Counted from the stretch's first letter, positions 46,710 through 57,587 are shown. The stretch is DNA of 64,000 nucleotides from Enterococcus innesii (GCA_018982785.1 JAHHEN010000001.1:558001-622000), one strand, 5' to 3'. Notes: generated by a model from the sequence alone, not told the origin. Translations and numbers: made by a program.

Positions 46710-48688
46710 TTAGTTTAATTCAGCTGAACCAACCGCTGTTTTGGCTGTCACTGTGCCTGTAGTCGTCAATGAAAGCTGACGCACTTTTTCGGCATTCGTG
46801 ATGACCGTCAAGACATCGGTCTGTTTGCCAGCTGCGGTAACGGCATCTAGATCCATCACTGCAAGCTTCGTTTCTGGTGTGACCGTATCACCTTCAGAAA
46901 CAAGGACCTCAAATGGCGCACCTTTTAGTTCTACAGTATCCAAGCCCATGTGGACGAGAACTTCCGCGCCACCAGGCGTTAAAATCCCGATTGCATGTTT
47001 CGTTTCAAAAATGCTAGAGATCGTACCTGCAACAGGAGCATAAATCGTTCCATTCGTTGGCTGAACAGCAAAGCCGTCACCCATCATTTTTTGAGAAAAG
47101 ACAGGATCAGAAACTTCAGTGATGGCAACTACTTTCCCATCAGCTGGAGCATAAAGGGTTTCTTCTGAAACTTGTGCTGCTTCTGGGGCTGCAGTTGTCG
47201 GTGCAGCATTCGTTGGTGCAACAGCCGCTGCTGCAGCTGTATCAGCAGCCAATTGCGGTTCTAATTTATTTAAGAAGGTAACTTTTCTAAAGATGATGGT
47301 GCAAACAAACGTGATGGCAATCGTCACCGCCATTGAGATGAAGACCATTGGATAGTTTTCAATTTTAAATGATAAGAAGCCAGGTAGTCCCCCTACACCA
47401 ATACCTAATGCACGGGTATTCGTTGCAGTGATCAGCATACCACCAAAGGCAGAACCTACATTGCTGCGACAAATGGGTAAACATATTTCAAATTGATCCC
47501 GAACATCGCTGGTTCAGTAACCCCCATGTAAGCAGAAATCGTTGCTGGAACAGAGACTTGTTCTTCTTTTTTATTGCCACGGTGAAGGAACCAAATCGCC
47601 AATACTGCCGTACCTTGCGCAATATTTGACAGCATGATCATTGGCCAAAGGTTGGTTGTCCCAAAATCCGCTACTAATTGAGAGTCGATCGCTAGCGTTG
47701 TATGATGCAATCCGGTAATAACCAAAGGCGCATACAGGCCACCGAAAATGAAACCAAATAACCAGTTTAATGGTGAGGTCAAGCCAGCATTTACGACCCA
47801 AGAAATGCCTGATCCGATTTGCCAACCGATTGGACCTAATACCATGTGAGCTGCTAAAATAGTTGGCAGCAATGAGAACAATGGAACGAAGATCATTGAA
47901 ACCGCTTCTGGAATCCATTTCCGGAAGAATCTTTCAAGATAAACCAATAAGAAACCTGCCAGCATTGCTGGGATCACTTGTGCTTGATACCCAATTTTAT
48001 CAATAGTGAAGAACCCGAAGTCCCACGTATAATTTTGAGCAATTTCTGCAGCAGAAGTTGAACTTACTGAATAAGCATTTAATAATTGCGGTGAAACCAA
48101 TGTAATCCCTAAAACAATCCCTAATATTTGCGTGGTTCCCATCTTACGTGTAATACTCCAAGTAATCCCTACTGGTAGAAAGTGAAAGATCGCTTCACAG
48201 GGCAGCCATAAAAAGCCGTTGACACCGTTCCAAAAAGTAGAAGCTTGCGTAATGGTTTGTCCACCTAGAGCTTCTAGCGGTACACCTTCTAAGAAATTTC
48301 TCAGCCCTAGCATCAAACCACCGACAATAATCGCTGGTAATAACGGGGTAAAGATCTCAGCTAACGTAGCGATCGCTCGTTGCACGATATTTTGATTGTT
48401 TTTTGCAATCGCTTTACTTTGTTCTTTAGAAACACCTTCTATTCCTGATACATCGGTAAAATCATTGTAAAACGTTGAGACATCATTGCCGATAATGACT
48501 TGGAATTGTCCCGCATTGGTAAACATTCCTTTAACACTTGGAATTTCTTCAATTGCCTTTTCGTTTGCTTTTGACTGATCGTTCAAAACAAAACGCATCC
48601 GTGTCGCGCAATGTGTTACTGCGGCGATATTTTCTTTGCCGCCAACATATTCCAGCAGCTTCTCAGCATCATCACGATACTTTCCCAT
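46710..48688 (-). CDS. treP: PTS trehalose transporter EIIBC-IIA, one-base frameshift
   Basis: Imports trehalose as trehalose 6-phosphate. Domains in order: EIIB (phospho-Cys27 in THCATRMRF), EIIC, and EIIA fused at the C-terminus (phospho-His in VLVHMGLDTVEL). The first frame stops after YPFVAAM; adding one G at 47460 (ATGTAGG to ATGGTAGG) yields AAMVGSAFGGMLITATNTRALG and a protein of about 659 residues. It is divergent from the phosphorylase gene. Naming follows the neighbouring TreR and GH65 genes; a general glucoside PTS is the alternative. Confidence 0.85.
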
Positions 48689-48713
48689 AATTAATAAACC
48701 CCTTTCATATCCA

Positions 48714-48730
48714 CTTGTATATATATGTTT
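48714..48730. promoter_or_regulatory. Candidate TreR operator at treP
   Basis: CTTGTATATATATGTTT resembles the TTGTATATACAA-type tre operator and lies between the treP promoter and start codon. Confidence 0.55.
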
Positions 48731-48743
48731 TAATTACGCACTA

Positions 48744-48781
48744 ATCATAACTTGATAGTTTTGATATTGCAAGCGTTTCAA
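48744..48781 (-). promoter_or_regulatory. treP promoter with cre-like site
   Basis: On the minus strand TTGCAA (48767-48772) and TATGAT (48744-48749) are 17 bp apart. TGCAAGCGTTTCAA (48768-48781) is cre-like with two mismatches and overlaps the -35 box, suggesting CcpA control. Confidence 0.6.
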
Positions 48782-48953
48782 ACCAATTTTTTCACTTTTT
48801 CTATAAACAATACAAGTAATAAAAAAAGGAACCGTATTAAAACCTTGATAAATAAACGTTTTTTAAAATATTTGATTAATATAAAATAATATTGCCAATA
48901 ACTTTATTTACTGTTTATTTGACAAAAAAGAATAAAAAAACAGGTGAGATAAA

Positions 48954-48982
48954 TTGAAATAGCTTACAACTTACGTTATAAT
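48954..48982 (+). promoter_or_regulatory. Promoter of the trehalose 6-phosphate phosphorylase gene
   Basis: TTGAAA (48954-48959) and TATAAT (48977-48982) are exactly 17 bp apart, 42 bp upstream of the GTG start. The rest of the 335-bp divergent region is AT-rich. Confidence 0.85.
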
Positions 48983-48985
48983 CAT

Positions 48986-49003
48986 CTTGCATGTATAGAC
49001 AAG
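48986..49003. promoter_or_regulatory. Candidate TreR operator at the phosphorylase gene
   Basis: CTTGCATGTATAGACAAG has CTTG/CAAG ends and a TGTATA core, directly downstream of the -10 box where a repressor would block transcription. Confidence 0.55.
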
Positions 49004-49023
49004 TTTAAAGGAGGACAACTACT

Positions 49024-51651
49024 GTGAATACGATTATATTGTCTAAGGAAGAATGGCTATTAACGGATCAAACCGGTACGACCTATCCGTTTTCTGGGAC
49101 TGACAGTGAACGCGTTGCCGCACTGACCGCGCAGCTTCAGCAAATGGAAGGTGGCGGGATCGTCTCTGAATCGCTGGTGTTTACGAATGAAGAAGGGACT
49201 TTTTCATTGGACCAATGGTTGACAGAAAAATTGAATCGTCCCTTTGTTTGCACTACGAAAGAACAGTATGAAGAAAAAAGTGCTGAAATTCCTTGGAGCC
49301 TCGAATACTATGGCTACACCCCTGGTAAAGATGAATACTCGGTGGAGTCACTTTTAACCGTCGGTAACGGCTATTTAGGGCTGCGAGGCACAACGCCTGA
49401 GATGACCATTTGTGAAGCGAACTATCCAGGACTGTATTTAGCAAGTCTTTACAATACGGTGGAATCGGATGTTTCTGGTCATACCATCAGCAATGAAGAC
49501 TTCGTCAATGCACCGAATCTGCAAAAAATGTACGTAAAGATCGATGATGAAGTGATCGATATCGCCAACAATCAGCTCCTTTCCTTTAAACGGACATTGG
49601 ACTTGAAGACCGGCTTGTTCCAATCAGTGGCAGAAATTGAAACCAAAAAACAAAAGCGTCTGCGAATCGAAACGAAGAAAATCGCCAATATGCAAGACGT
49701 TCACCAATACAGCTTGGTCTATCAGTTTACCCCACTGAACTTTTCCGGCACCGTTACTTTCGTCAGTGAAGCCGACGGATCGGTTTATAACTATAACGTC
49801 GCTCGTTACCGTAGCTTAACCAACCAGCATTTGACCGTGAAAGAGGCAGCAGCTGAACAAAACAAAGCGCATTTAGTGGTCACCACTAACCAATCACAGA
49901 TTACCGTTGTCCAATCCTCTGAACTGTTTTCACAGGACCTGCCATTGGCTGAGCTGCACGCTGAAACAAACGACCAGCTCGTCCGTCAGCAAGTAGCCCT
50001 TGAGGTGACGGAAGGCCAAACTTATCGGGTCGAAAAATCAGTCACTGTTGCCGCTTATCGCCAAGAAGAGCCGCAACCGGCATTTACGTTTTCTTCCTTA
50101 GCATTACCTGATTTTGCGACGATGTATACCGCCTCAAAACAAGCCTGGGATGAATTATGGGCGAAAGCGGCCATCGAAGTCACTGGTGACTTGATGTCAC
50201 AAAAAATGCTGAATCTGCATACGTATCATCTGCTAGTCTCCGCAGCACCGAATGCTTATCAGGAGTCCTTAGATGCCAGTATCACTGCCCGTGGCCTACA
50301 TGGCGAAGCCTATCGCGGTCATATTTTCTGGGATGAACTGTTTATCTTACCGTTTTACATTCTACATTTTCCTGACACCGCCAAAGAAATTTTGCTGTAT
50401 CGCTACCGCCGCTTAGCTGCTGCCAAAAAAGACGCCCAAAAAGCCGGCTACCAAGGCGCCATGTTCCCATGGCAATCTGGATTGGATGGCAGTGAGCAAT
50501 CCCAAGAACTGCATTTGAACCCTATCAGCGGCGAATGGAAAGAAGACCACAGTCGCTTGCAGCGCCACGTCTCCTTAGCGATCGCTTATAACATTTGGCA
50601 ATACTGGCACAACACGCAAGATCGGGTCTTCATGGAACAATATGGGTTAGAATTGATGCTAGAAGTCGCCCATTTCTGGCAAAGTGCTGCCACCTGGGAT
50701 GATGCTACTCAACGTTACTTTATCGATAAAGTCATGGGACCAGATGAATTTCATGAAAGCTACCCAAATAGTGAACAAGGTGGCTTGAAAAACAACGCCT
50801 ATACCAATATGATGGTAGTATGGTTGTTTGAAGAGATCGAGAACCTCCAACAACAACTATCAGCAGAGAGCTTCCAAGCAGTATTGGAGAAAACGGCTTT
50901 AACCCCAGCGGATATTGCTGCTATGGCAGATATTCGTACCAAATTAGGCTTAGAGATCGATCAAGAAGGTATCATCGCACAGTTTGAAGGGTACTTCCAG
51001 TTGGAAGATCTGGATTGGGCCCATTATAAAGAGAAATATGGCAACATCTATCGGATGGATCGCATCTTGAACGCTGAAGGCAAGAGTGCTGACAGCTACA
51101 AAGTCGCGAAACAAGCCGATAGTCTGATGATTTTCTACAATTTCTCAAAAGAGCAAGTCAATCAAATTTTAGCGGATCTTTCTTACCAACTGCCAACAGA
51201 CTATATTGAAAAAAATCTCCATTATTATTTGGCTCGCACCTCCCACGGCTCGACTTTGTCGCGGATCGTTCATGCTCAGTTAGCGGCAATGGTGGATGAT
51301 CAGGAATTGGCTTGGTCGTTATACCAAGAAGCCCTCTCTTCTGATTACCGTGATATCCAAGGCGGTACTACAGCAGAAGGCATTCACGCCGGTGTCATGG
51401 CCGCTACGTTGTTTATTCCGTTAACCACTTTTGCTGGGATCGATATTCGAGAAGAGCAGTTGCAGATCACACCAAACTTGCCAAAAGCTTGGGACAGCTT
51501 AGCTTTTCAGCTAGAAGTTCGCGGCACCCGCTTTGCATTGAATGTTACACATGAAACATTGACGATCACCGCTGATCAGCCAGTCACGATCTTAGTGAAT
51601 GGGCAGCAAGTTTCGTTAGAAGCAAACAAAGAAGCAACGATTACTTACTAA
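49024..51651 (+). CDS. GH65 phosphorylase, probable trehalose 6-phosphate phosphorylase
   Basis: Phosphorolyses the sugar phosphate imported by the PTS, giving beta-glucose 1-phosphate and glucose 6-phosphate. The 875 residues have a long N-terminal beta domain, then the (alpha/alpha)6 barrel with catalytic Glu in VMGPDEFHESYPN and the phosphate-site ARTSHGSTLS. The start is GTG at 49024 after AAAGGAGGACAACTACT. Maltose and kojibiose phosphorylases are close relatives; the TreR regulator, trehalose PTS and beta-phosphoglucomutase favour trehalose 6-phosphate, as in Lactococcus. Confidence 0.82.
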   Translation: MNTIILSKEEWLLTDQTGTTYPFSGTDSERVAALTAQLQQMEGGGIVSESLVFTNEEGTFSLDQWLTEKLNRPFVCTTKEQYEEKSAEIPWSLEYYGYTPGKDEYSVESLLTVGNGYLGLRGTTPEMTICEANYPGLYLASLYNTVESDVSGHTISNEDFVNAPNLQKMYVKIDDEVIDIANNQLLSFKRTLDLKTGLFQSVAEIETKKQKRLRIETKKIANMQDVHQYSLVYQFTPLNFSGTVTFVSEADGSVYNYNVARYRSLTNQHLTVKEAAAEQNKAHLVVTTNQSQITVVQSSELFSQDLPLAELHAETNDQLVRQQVALEVTEGQTYRVEKSVTVAAYRQEEPQPAFTFSSLALPDFATMYTASKQAWDELWAKAAIEVTGDLMSQKMLNLHTYHLLVSAAPNAYQESLDASITARGLHGEAYRGHIFWDELFILPFYILHFPDTAKEILLYRYRRLAAAKKDAQKAGYQGAMFPWQSGLDGSEQSQELHLNPISGEWKEDHSRLQRHVSLAIAYNIWQYWHNTQDRVFMEQYGLELMLEVAHFWQSAATWDDATQRYFIDKVMGPDEFHESYPNSEQGGLKNNAYTNMMVVWLFEEIENLQQQLSAESFQAVLEKTALTPADIAAMADIRTKLGLEIDQEGIIAQFEGYFQLEDLDWAHYKEKYGNIYRMDRILNAEGKSADSYKVAKQADSLMIFYNFSKEQVNQILADLSYQLPTDYIEKNLHYYLARTSHGSTLSRIVHAQLAAMVDDQELAWSLYQEALSSDYRDIQGGTTAEGIHAGVMAATLFIPLTTFAGIDIREEQLQITPNLPKAWDSLAFQLEVRGTRFALNVTHETLTITADQPVTILVNGQQVSLEANKEATITY

Positions 51652-51665
51652 AAGGAGTGTTCCAC

Positions 51666-52316
51666 ATGAAAAAAGGATTTGTTTTTGATTTAGACGGCGT
51701 TATCACAGATACAGCTAAATACCACTACATTGCATGGAAAGAATTAGCTGCGGAGATTGGGATCGAGATCGATTTGAAATTCAATGAGCAGTTAAAAGGC
51801 ATTAGCCGCATGGATTCTTTAGAGCGAATCTTAACACTAGGCAACAAAAATGATGCCTACACAGAGGTCGAAAAAGAAGCCTTAGCGACAAAGAAAAATA
51901 CCCACTATGTACAATTATTACAAAGCTTGACTCCTGATGATCTATTGCCGGGGGTAAAGACGTTCCTTGATGAAGCCAAAGCAAAAAATATTCCTTGTGC
52001 CATCGCTTCGGCATCCAAGAATGCGCCGTTTATTTTGGACAAACTAGGTGTCATGCAAGACTTTGATACGATCGTTGACCCAGCAACCTTGAAAAAAGGC
52101 AAACCAGATCCAGAAATCTTTATCCAAGCAGCGCTGGCACTAGGCATTGAACCGGCAGAAGCAGTTGGCTTTGAAGATGCTCAAGCAGGGATCGACGGCA
52201 TCAAAGCTGCTGGTATGTATGCGGTAGGCGTTTATTCAGGAGAAGAACTACACGGTGCAGATGTGATCGTTGAAAAATTGACGGACCTAAACATTGACGA
52301 ACTTTTGGCGAAATAG
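51666..52316 (+). CDS. pgmB: Beta-phosphoglucomutase
   Basis: HAD-superfamily enzyme that turns beta-glucose 1-phosphate from the phosphorylase into glucose 6-phosphate. The 216 residues begin MKKGFVFDLDGVITDTAKYH with nucleophile Asp8 and acid/base Asp10, and contain SASKNAPFILDKLG, KGKPDPEIF and VGFEDAQAGI. The ATG at 51666 is eight bases after AGGAG; the GTG nine bases earlier overlaps the ribosome site and is unlikely. Confidence 0.93.
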   Translation: MKKGFVFDLDGVITDTAKYHYIAWKELAAEIGIEIDLKFNEQLKGISRMDSLERILTLGNKNDAYTEVEKEALATKKNTHYVQLLQSLTPDDLLPGVKTFLDEAKAKNIPCAIASASKNAPFILDKLGVMQDFDTIVDPATLKKGKPDPEIFIQAALALGIEPAEAVGFEDAQAGIDGIKAAGMYAVGVYSGEELHGADVIVEKLTDLNIDELLAK

Positions 52317-52370
52317 TCGATTGCATTTCCAATTTGGCCTCGCTATAATAGCCAAAGAGGGGGCAATCCG

Positions 52371-53087
52371 ATGAACAAGTTCAAAGAGATATTTTTAGAT
52401 TTAGAACAAAAAATTCTAGCAAACGAATACCCTCCGCATTCTTTGCTGCCTAGCGAAAACCAATTGATCAAAACTTATGGTGTCTCCCGCGAGACTGTCC
52501 GTAAGGCATTGAATTTATTGCGGGATGCTGGTTATATCCAAAAGAAACAAGGGAAAGGTTCGATCGTTTTAGACTTGAATCGCTTTGATTTCCCGATTTC
52601 CGGCTTGACGAGTTTTCGTGAGCTGCAAGATACCCAACGCATTCCTAGTGAAACAAAGGTTGTCGAGATCCGTAAGATCGCCGTGTCGCCAAAGCTGCAC
52701 GAGACCACTGGTTGGCCTGTCGCTTCTGAGGCATGGAAACTGATCCGTCAGCGGAGAATCGATGGAGAAGTGGTGATTTTGGACAAAGACTACCTTGATG
52801 CTTCTATCATCGAAGAGTTGCCAGAAAACCGAGCGAAAGTATCGATTTTTGATTACTTTGAAAATGATCTTGGCCTTGAGATCGCTTATGCACAAAAAGA
52901 AATCACTGTTGACCCCGTCAACAAAGAATTGCGGGATCTAATGGATCTGCGTCCTGAAGATCAGCATGTCGTTACGGTTCGCAGCCTCGTGTATTTAGAA
53001 GACACGCGCTGTTTTGAATACACCGAATCGATCCACCGACTGGATAAATTCCGCTTTGTGGACTTCGCCCGTCGGCGCAAGATTTGA
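52371..53087 (+). CDS. treR: Trehalose operon repressor TreR (GntR family)
   Basis: 238 residues. The GntR HTH reads SLLPSENQLIKTYGVSRETVRKALNLL; the UTRA effector domain includes RRIDGEVVILDKDYLDASI and ends YTESIHRLDKFRFVDFARR, matching Bacillus TreR almost word for word. TreR is released from DNA by trehalose 6-phosphate. It follows pgmB and likely binds the two operators in the divergent treP region. The GAGGGGG site precedes the ATG. Confidence 0.92.
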   Translation: MNKFKEIFLDLEQKILANEYPPHSLLPSENQLIKTYGVSRETVRKALNLLRDAGYIQKKQGKGSIVLDLNRFDFPISGLTSFRELQDTQRIPSETKVVEIRKIAVSPKLHETTGWPVASEAWKLIRQRRIDGEVVILDKDYLDASIIEELPENRAKVSIFDYFENDLGLEIAYAQKEITVDPVNKELRDLMDLRPEDQHVVTVRSLVYLEDTRCFEYTESIHRLDKFRFVDFARRRKI

Positions 53088-53111
53088 TGGACGTATAGAC
53101 GTGAAAAAGAT

Positions 53112-53155
53112 GAAACAGACCCAGACTTCACCGAGAAGTCTGGGTCTGTTTTGTC
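53112..53155 (+). terminator. Terminator of the tre phosphorylase operon
   Basis: AACAGACCCAGACTT and AAGTCTGGGTCTGTT pair across a short loop and are followed by T-rich sequence, 25 bp after treR. The remaining stretch to 53340 shows no gene. Confidence 0.88.
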
Positions 53156-53346
53156 TTTCAATAGCCCCCACTCGATGATGCTGGATCACTCCTCCTCTTT
53201 TCGCCTCTGTCGCTAACGATTCATCCTTTTGCTTTCCCGGCGTTTGGCTGCCAAGGAACAAAAAAGGCGCGATCATTTATGGGACTGATGAAATAGTGTT
53301 GATTTTGAACAACTCAGTCGTCCTTATTAACAGTCAGCCACACAAA

Positions 53347-53379
53347 AAAAGCAGTACCCTCTGAGAGGATACTGCTTTT
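53347..53379 (-). terminator. Terminator of rny
   Basis: AAAAGCAGTA and TACTGCTTTT arms with inner CCTC/GAGG, just after the rny stop; T-run on the minus strand. Confidence 0.88.
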
Positions 53380-53384
53380 GCTTG

Positions 53385-54944
53385 CTATTTGGCGTAATCC
53401 GTTGCGCGGGTCTCGCGAATAACGGTTACTTTGATATGACCTGGGTAATCCAAATCATCTTCGATCTTCTTGCGGATGTCGCGAACCAATCGTACAGCAT
53501 CCAAATCAGAAATCTCTTCTGGTTTGACCATTACACGGACTTCACGTCCGGCTTGGACTGCAAAACTGGAATCGACCCCTTTGAAGCCGTTGGCGATATT
53601 TTCTAGGTTTTGCAAGCGGCGAATATAATTTTCCAATGATTCGCTGCGGGCACCTGGACGGGCTGCTGACAAGGCATCTGCGGCTGCAACTAAAACAGAG
53701 ATAACCGATGTTGCTTCAACATCTCCATGGTGAGAAGCGATCGCATTGATCACCACACCATTTTCTTTGTATTTGGCAGCTAACTCAGCCCCGATCTCAA
53801 CGTGAGAGCCTTCGATTTCATGATCAAGGGCTTTCCCGATATCATGCAAGAGTCCGGCACGTTTGGCTAACTGGATATCTTCGCCTAATTCTGCGGCAAG
53901 AACACCGGTTAGTTTTGCGACTTCGATCGAGTGGTTCAAGACGTTTTGTCCGTAGCTGGTACGGAAACGCAAACGACCTAAAATCTTGATCAAGTCTGGA
54001 TGAAGGGTGTGGGCACCGACTTCAAAGGCTGCTTGTTCCCCATATTCACGAATATGCTCATCCATTTCTTTCCGAGATTTTTCGACCATTTCTTCAATTC
54101 GAGCTGGATGGATCCGGCCGTCTTGAATCAGTTTTTCAAGGGTCATACGAGCAATTTCACGGCGAATCGGATCAAATCCTGATAAGACGACTGCTTCTGG
54201 CGTGTCATCGATGATCAAATCGATCCCTGTCAAGGTTTCAAGGGTGCGAATGTTCCGACCTTCTCTTCCGATGATTCGACCTTTCATCTCATCATTTGGT
54301 AATGATACGACCGATACCGTGGTTTCAGACACTTGGTCTGCGGCACAACGTTGGATTGCTAGGGACAAGAGATTTTTTGCTTTTCGATCTGCTTCTTCCT
54401 TCGCACGCTGCTCAGATTCTTTGACCATGATCGTTAATTCATGGTTCAATTCCTCTTCCGTTGATTTCATGATCAACTCTTTTGCTTCATCTCTAGACAG
54501 CGCGGCGATGCGCTCTAATTCTTTCTGTTGTCCATCGATTAAGTTTTCTACTTCTTTTTCTCGCTCGTCAATTAATTGTTGTTTCTCACTAAGTCTGCCT
54601 TCTTTATCTTCAAGTGAGCGTTCTCGTTTTTCCAAAGAATCGTCCTTACGATCAAGTACTTGCTCTCTTTGGAGTAAACGATTTTCTTGTGATTTTAAAT
54701 CAAGTTTGCTTTCTTTCAACTCACTTTCAATCTCTGACCGATACTTCTGATTTTCTTCCTTAGCTTCTAACAATGCTTCTTTTTTAAGAGTTTCTGCTTC
54801 TTTCTTAGCGCTTTCGATAATTCCAGCTGCAGAATTTTGGGCGCCGTTGATTTCTTTCTCATGACGAGATTTCGTCACATAAACTCCTAATCCAAGACCG
54901 ACAATTAAACCGATGATAGCGAGGAGAATGTAAAGTAGTTCCAA
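53385..54944 (-). CDS. rny: Ribonuclease Y
   Basis: Membrane-anchored endoribonuclease that starts bulk mRNA decay. Layout: N-terminal helix ([21 protein letters not shown]), coiled coil of about 130 residues, KH domain ([17 protein letters not shown]) and HD domain ([12 protein letters not shown]). The preferred start is TTG at 54944, five codons inside the longest frame, because GGAGGTG sits six bases upstream of it and overlaps the longer ATG at 54959. Length about 519 residues. Confidence 0.94.
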   Translation of the reverse strand: MELLYILLAIIGLIVGLGLGVYVTKSRHEKEINGAQNSAAGIIESAKKEAETLKKEALLEAKEENQKYRSEIESELKESKLDLKSQENRLLQREQVLDRKDDSLEKRERSLEDKEGRLSEKQQLIDEREKEVENLIDGQQKELERIAALSRDEAKELIMKSTEEELNHELTIMVKESEQRAKEEADRKAKNLLSLAIQRCAADQVSETTVSVVSLPNDEMKGRIIGREGRNIRTLETLTGIDLIIDDTPEAVVLSGFDPIRREIARMTLEKLIQDGRIHPARIEEMVEKSRKEMDEHIREYGEQAAFEVGAHTLHPDLIKILGRLRFRTSYGQNVLNHSIEVAKLTGVLAAELGEDIQLAKRAGLLHDIGKALDHEIEGSHVEIGAELAAKYKENGVVINAIASHHGDVEATSVISVLVAAADALSAARPGARSESLENYIRRLQNLENIANGFKGVDSSFAVQAGREVRVMVKPEEISDLDAVRLVRDIRKKIEDDLDYPGHIKVTVIRETRATDYAK

Positions 54945-55027
54945 TGAATCCACCTCCATACTATCTTTTTAAATATTTTGTAATTTTGATTAACAAAGGA
55001 TAACAAAATTATCAATTCGCTACTTCT

Positions 55028-55045
55028 TATGTGGAAATCCACATA
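55028..55045 (-). other. Palindrome at the predicted rny transcript start
   Basis: TATGTGGAAATCCACATA is a perfect 8-bp stem with a 2-base centre located where the rny mRNA would begin, so it could cap the 5' end as a hairpin. Confidence 0.5.
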
Positions 55046-55050
55046 CGTTT

Positions 55051-55079
55051 ATTCTAATGTTTGAACACAAGAGTGTCAA
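55051..55079 (-). promoter_or_regulatory. rny promoter
   Basis: On the minus strand TTGACA (55074-55079) and TAGAAT (55051-55056) are 17 bp apart, about 100 bp upstream of the start codon. Confidence 0.85.
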
Positions 55080-55163
55080 CTTTAAATAATAAAGTAAACT
55101 TTCGCAACCCTTCCTTTTTACGGATGTTTTTTCAACAATAGATGAATCTAGCAAAAAGCCACA

Positions 55164-55196
55164 AAAAAGCCAAACAACCTCGTTGTTTGGCTTTTT
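55164..55196. terminator. recA terminator
   Basis: AAAAAGCCAAACAAC and GTTGTTTGGCTTTTT make a 15-bp stem with a 3-base loop immediately after the recA stop codon. Confidence 0.93.
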
Positions 55197-55202
55197 CACG
55201 AC

Positions 55203-56246
55203 TTATTCATCTAATGGTAATTCTTCTTGCGCTTCCTCAAGAGTTACGGTCTCTCCTGTTCCAATCCCGTAAGCATCGCGGACGCGAGCAGAAACTTCTA
55301 GCATCATTTCTTGGTGTTCACGCATGTAGTTTTTGGCGTTTTCACGACCTTGACCGATACGATCCCCTTTATAGGCATACCACGCACCGCTTTTATCGAC
55401 GATATCTTGTTCCACGGCCATATCCAGCAGTTCGCCTTCTTGGGAAATCCCTTGACCATACATCATGTCGACTTCTGCTACTTTAAATGGTGGCGCTACT
55501 TTGTTTTTGACTACTTTGATCTTCGTGCGGTTCCCGATAATATCTGTACCGGATTTCAATTGCTCAGCACGACGTACTTCCAAACGGATGGTTGAATAGA
55601 ATTTCAACGCACGTCCACCAGGTGTCGTTTCTGGATTCCCAAACATGATCCCAACTTTTTCGCGAATTTGGTTGATAAAGATCGCGATCGTTTTCGTTTT
55701 GTTGATGGAACCAGAAAGTTTCCGTAATGCTTGTGACATCAAACGAGCTTGCAAACCAACGTGGGTATCACCCATTTCACCATCGATCTCCGCCCGTGGG
55801 ACTAAAGCTGCTACCGAGTCAATAACTACGATATCAACCGCACCACTTGAAACTAAGGCGTCAGCGATCTCTAATCCTTGTTCCCCTGTATCTGGTTGTG
55901 ATAACAAAAGATCATCGATATTTACGCCTAATTTTTGCGCATACTGAGGATCTAACGCATGTTCGGCATCGATAAATGCTGCTGTTCCGCCATTTTTTTG
56001 GACTTCCGCAATGGCATGTAAAGCAACTGTCGTTTTACCAGAACTTTCTGGGCCGTAAACTTCTACGATCCGTCCTCGTGGGTAACCACCTACACCTAAT
56101 GCAACATCCAAGGCCAATGAACCACTTGGGATCGTTGAAATTTGTTGATCAACTTTTTCGCCAAGCTTCATGATGGCACCTTTACCATAGTTCTTTTCAA
56201 TCTTCTTTAGTGCAGCATCTAAGGCTGCTTTACGATCATCTGCCAA
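55203..56246 (-). CDS. recA: Recombinase RecA
   Basis: DNA strand-exchange protein and SOS co-protease. The likely start is TTG at 56246 ([20 protein letters not shown]) after AAGGAGG, giving 347 residues; the longer frame to 56339 runs through the promoter. Walker A is GPESSGKTT; the L1/L2 loops and the acidic C-terminus are present. An SOS box and promoter lie just upstream. No inteins or breaks are seen. Confidence 0.96.
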   Translation of the reverse strand: MADDRKAALDAALKKIEKNYGKGAIMKLGEKVDQQISTIPSGSLALDVALGVGGYPRGRIVEVYGPESSGKTTVALHAIAEVQKNGGTAAFIDAEHALDPQYAQKLGVNIDDLLLSQPDTGEQGLEIADALVSSGAVDIVVIDSVAALVPRAEIDGEMGDTHVGLQARLMSQALRKLSGSINKTKTIAIFINQIREKVGIMFGNPETTPGGRALKFYSTIRLEVRRAEQLKSGTDIIGNRTKIKVVKNKVAPPFKVAEVDMMYGQGISQEGELLDMAVEQDIVDKSGAWYAYKGDRIGQGRENAKNYMREHQEMMLEVSARVRDAYGIGTGETVTLEEAQEELPLDE

Positions 56247-56296
56247 ACGGATAATCCTCCTTATATTCATCACTTTCGTGTGTCGTTCATAAGATA

Positions 56297-56325
56297 ATAA
56301 TAGTCCTTCTGAAGGGAAATTGCAA
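56297..56325 (-). promoter_or_regulatory. recA promoter
   Basis: On the minus strand TTGCAA (56320-56325) and TATTAT (56297-56302) with 17-bp spacing. Confidence 0.7.
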
Positions 56326-56332
56326 GAAAAAA

Positions 56333-56346
56333 CGAACAAACATTCG
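56333..56346. promoter_or_regulatory. LexA/DinR SOS box of recA
   Basis: CGAACAAACATTCG matches the Gram-positive SOS consensus CGAACNNNNGTTCG with one mismatch and sits just upstream of the recA -35 box. Confidence 0.85.
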
Positions 56347-56348
56347 CA

Positions 56349-57587
56349 TTAATTTAATAATTCCTTACGTATTTGATTTAAGCCTGCCATGACAGCACTA
56401 TGCCGAATATAGGCGCGGTCGCGGTTGAAGTGATACAGCTGGCTCGAGACGCCTTTGTCAGAAGCTAAGGCGATCCAAACAGTGCCTTTGGGCTGGCCTT
56501 CTAGTTCGTCTGGACCAGCAACACCAGTGAAGGCCACCGCATAATCGGTCTCTGCTTGTTTGCGGGCATAGACGGCCATTGCTTCCGCACATTCCTGACT
56601 AACAGTCCCATAGCTTTCTAAAAGCGCTGGATCGATGCCTAAGAGCTTGCTTTTTGTTCCAGCAGAATATGTCACGAACCCACCGGGAAACACCTCAGAG
56701 ACGCCAGGAATCCCTCCTAGGGTCGCTTGGAACAAACCAGCGGTCAAACTTTCCGCTGCGGTGACGGTTTTCTTTTTCTCGATCAGTAGCTCGACGACTG
56801 TTTCTGCCAGCGAATTTTGTTCCCCATATCCATAGAAATACGCACCGACCCGTGCTTGGACGGTTTCTTCTAATGCATCCAATTGTTTGATCCCTTGCGC
56901 CTCGTCTGCGGTTTTGACCGTCAGACGCAACGTGACCTCATTGGGTTTGGCATAAGGAGCAATGGTGGGATTGACTTGATTCTCGATCAAATCGGCCAAT
57001 TCTGTGACCAACGCCGATTCCCCGATCCCGTAATAGCGCAAAACGCGAGAAAGCAAGACTTCTTCTTGGGGAAACTGCTCTAACAGAAGTGGTTTTGCGT
57101 GGGTAAGAAACATCGCCTGCAGTTCACTTGGTGGTCCTGGCAGCAGCAAATAACTGGTAGCGGCTGTCTGATAAAAGATCCCGATCGCTAGTCCATTGGG
57201 ATTTGGCAAAGACACACCGTCTTTGAAGACTAAGGTCTGCCGCAAATTGTTTTCCGTCATCCTCCGTTGACTGTTTTCAAAGAAGGCTTTCAATTGGTGA
57301 TAACCTGGTTCATCTCGCACTAATTCCTGTCCCACATGGCGGGCAGTGACTTGTTTCGTCAAGTCATCGTCGGTGGGCCCTAAGCCGCCGCACAGCACGA
57401 TCAAGTCGCTGCGTTTGTCGGCGATCGTCAGCAATTCCTCTAAGCGATTGGGGTTGTCCCCGACAACACTATGATAAAAAACATCGATCCCTAGACTTGC
57501 CAGTTCTTCTGACAAGAAGGTCGCGTTCGTATTCACCACCTGTCCTAAAAGTAATTCGGTCCCGACTGCAATAATTTCTGCTTTCAT
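56349..57587 (-). CDS. cinA: Competence/damage-inducible protein CinA
   Basis: 412 residues. The N-terminal MoCF-type domain ([33 protein letters not shown]) acts as an ADP-ribose pyrophosphatase in relatives. The C-terminal CinA domain ([21 protein letters not shown]) is the NMN deamidase family. It lies directly upstream of recA in the same direction, the usual order in Firmicutes, though recA has its own promoter and SOS box. Confidence 0.93.
   Translation of the reverse strand: MKAEIIAVGTELLLGQVVNTNATFLSEELASLGIDVFYHSVVGDNPNRLEELLTIADKRSDLIVLCGGLGPTDDDLTKQVTARHVGQELVRDEPGYHQLKAFFENSQRRMTENNLRQTLVFKDGVSLPNPNGLAIGIFYQTAATSYLLLPGPPSELQAMFLTHAKPLLLEQFPQEEVLLSRVLRYYGIGESALVTELADLIENQVNPTIAPYAKPNEVTLRLTVKTADEAQGIKQLDALEETVQARVGAYFYGYGEQNSLAETVVELLIEKKKTVTAAESLTAGLFQATLGGIPGVSEVFPGGFVTYSAGTKSKLLGIDPALLESYGTVSQECAEAMAVYARKQAETDYAVAFTGVAGPDELEGQPKGTVWIALASDKGVSSQLYHFNRDRAYIRHSAVMAGLNQIRKELLN

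Noticed and set aside
49024-51651. Maltose phosphorylase
   Set aside because: The GH65 motifs alone allow it, but the TreR repressor, the divergent trehalose-type PTS and pgmB point to trehalose 6-phosphate.
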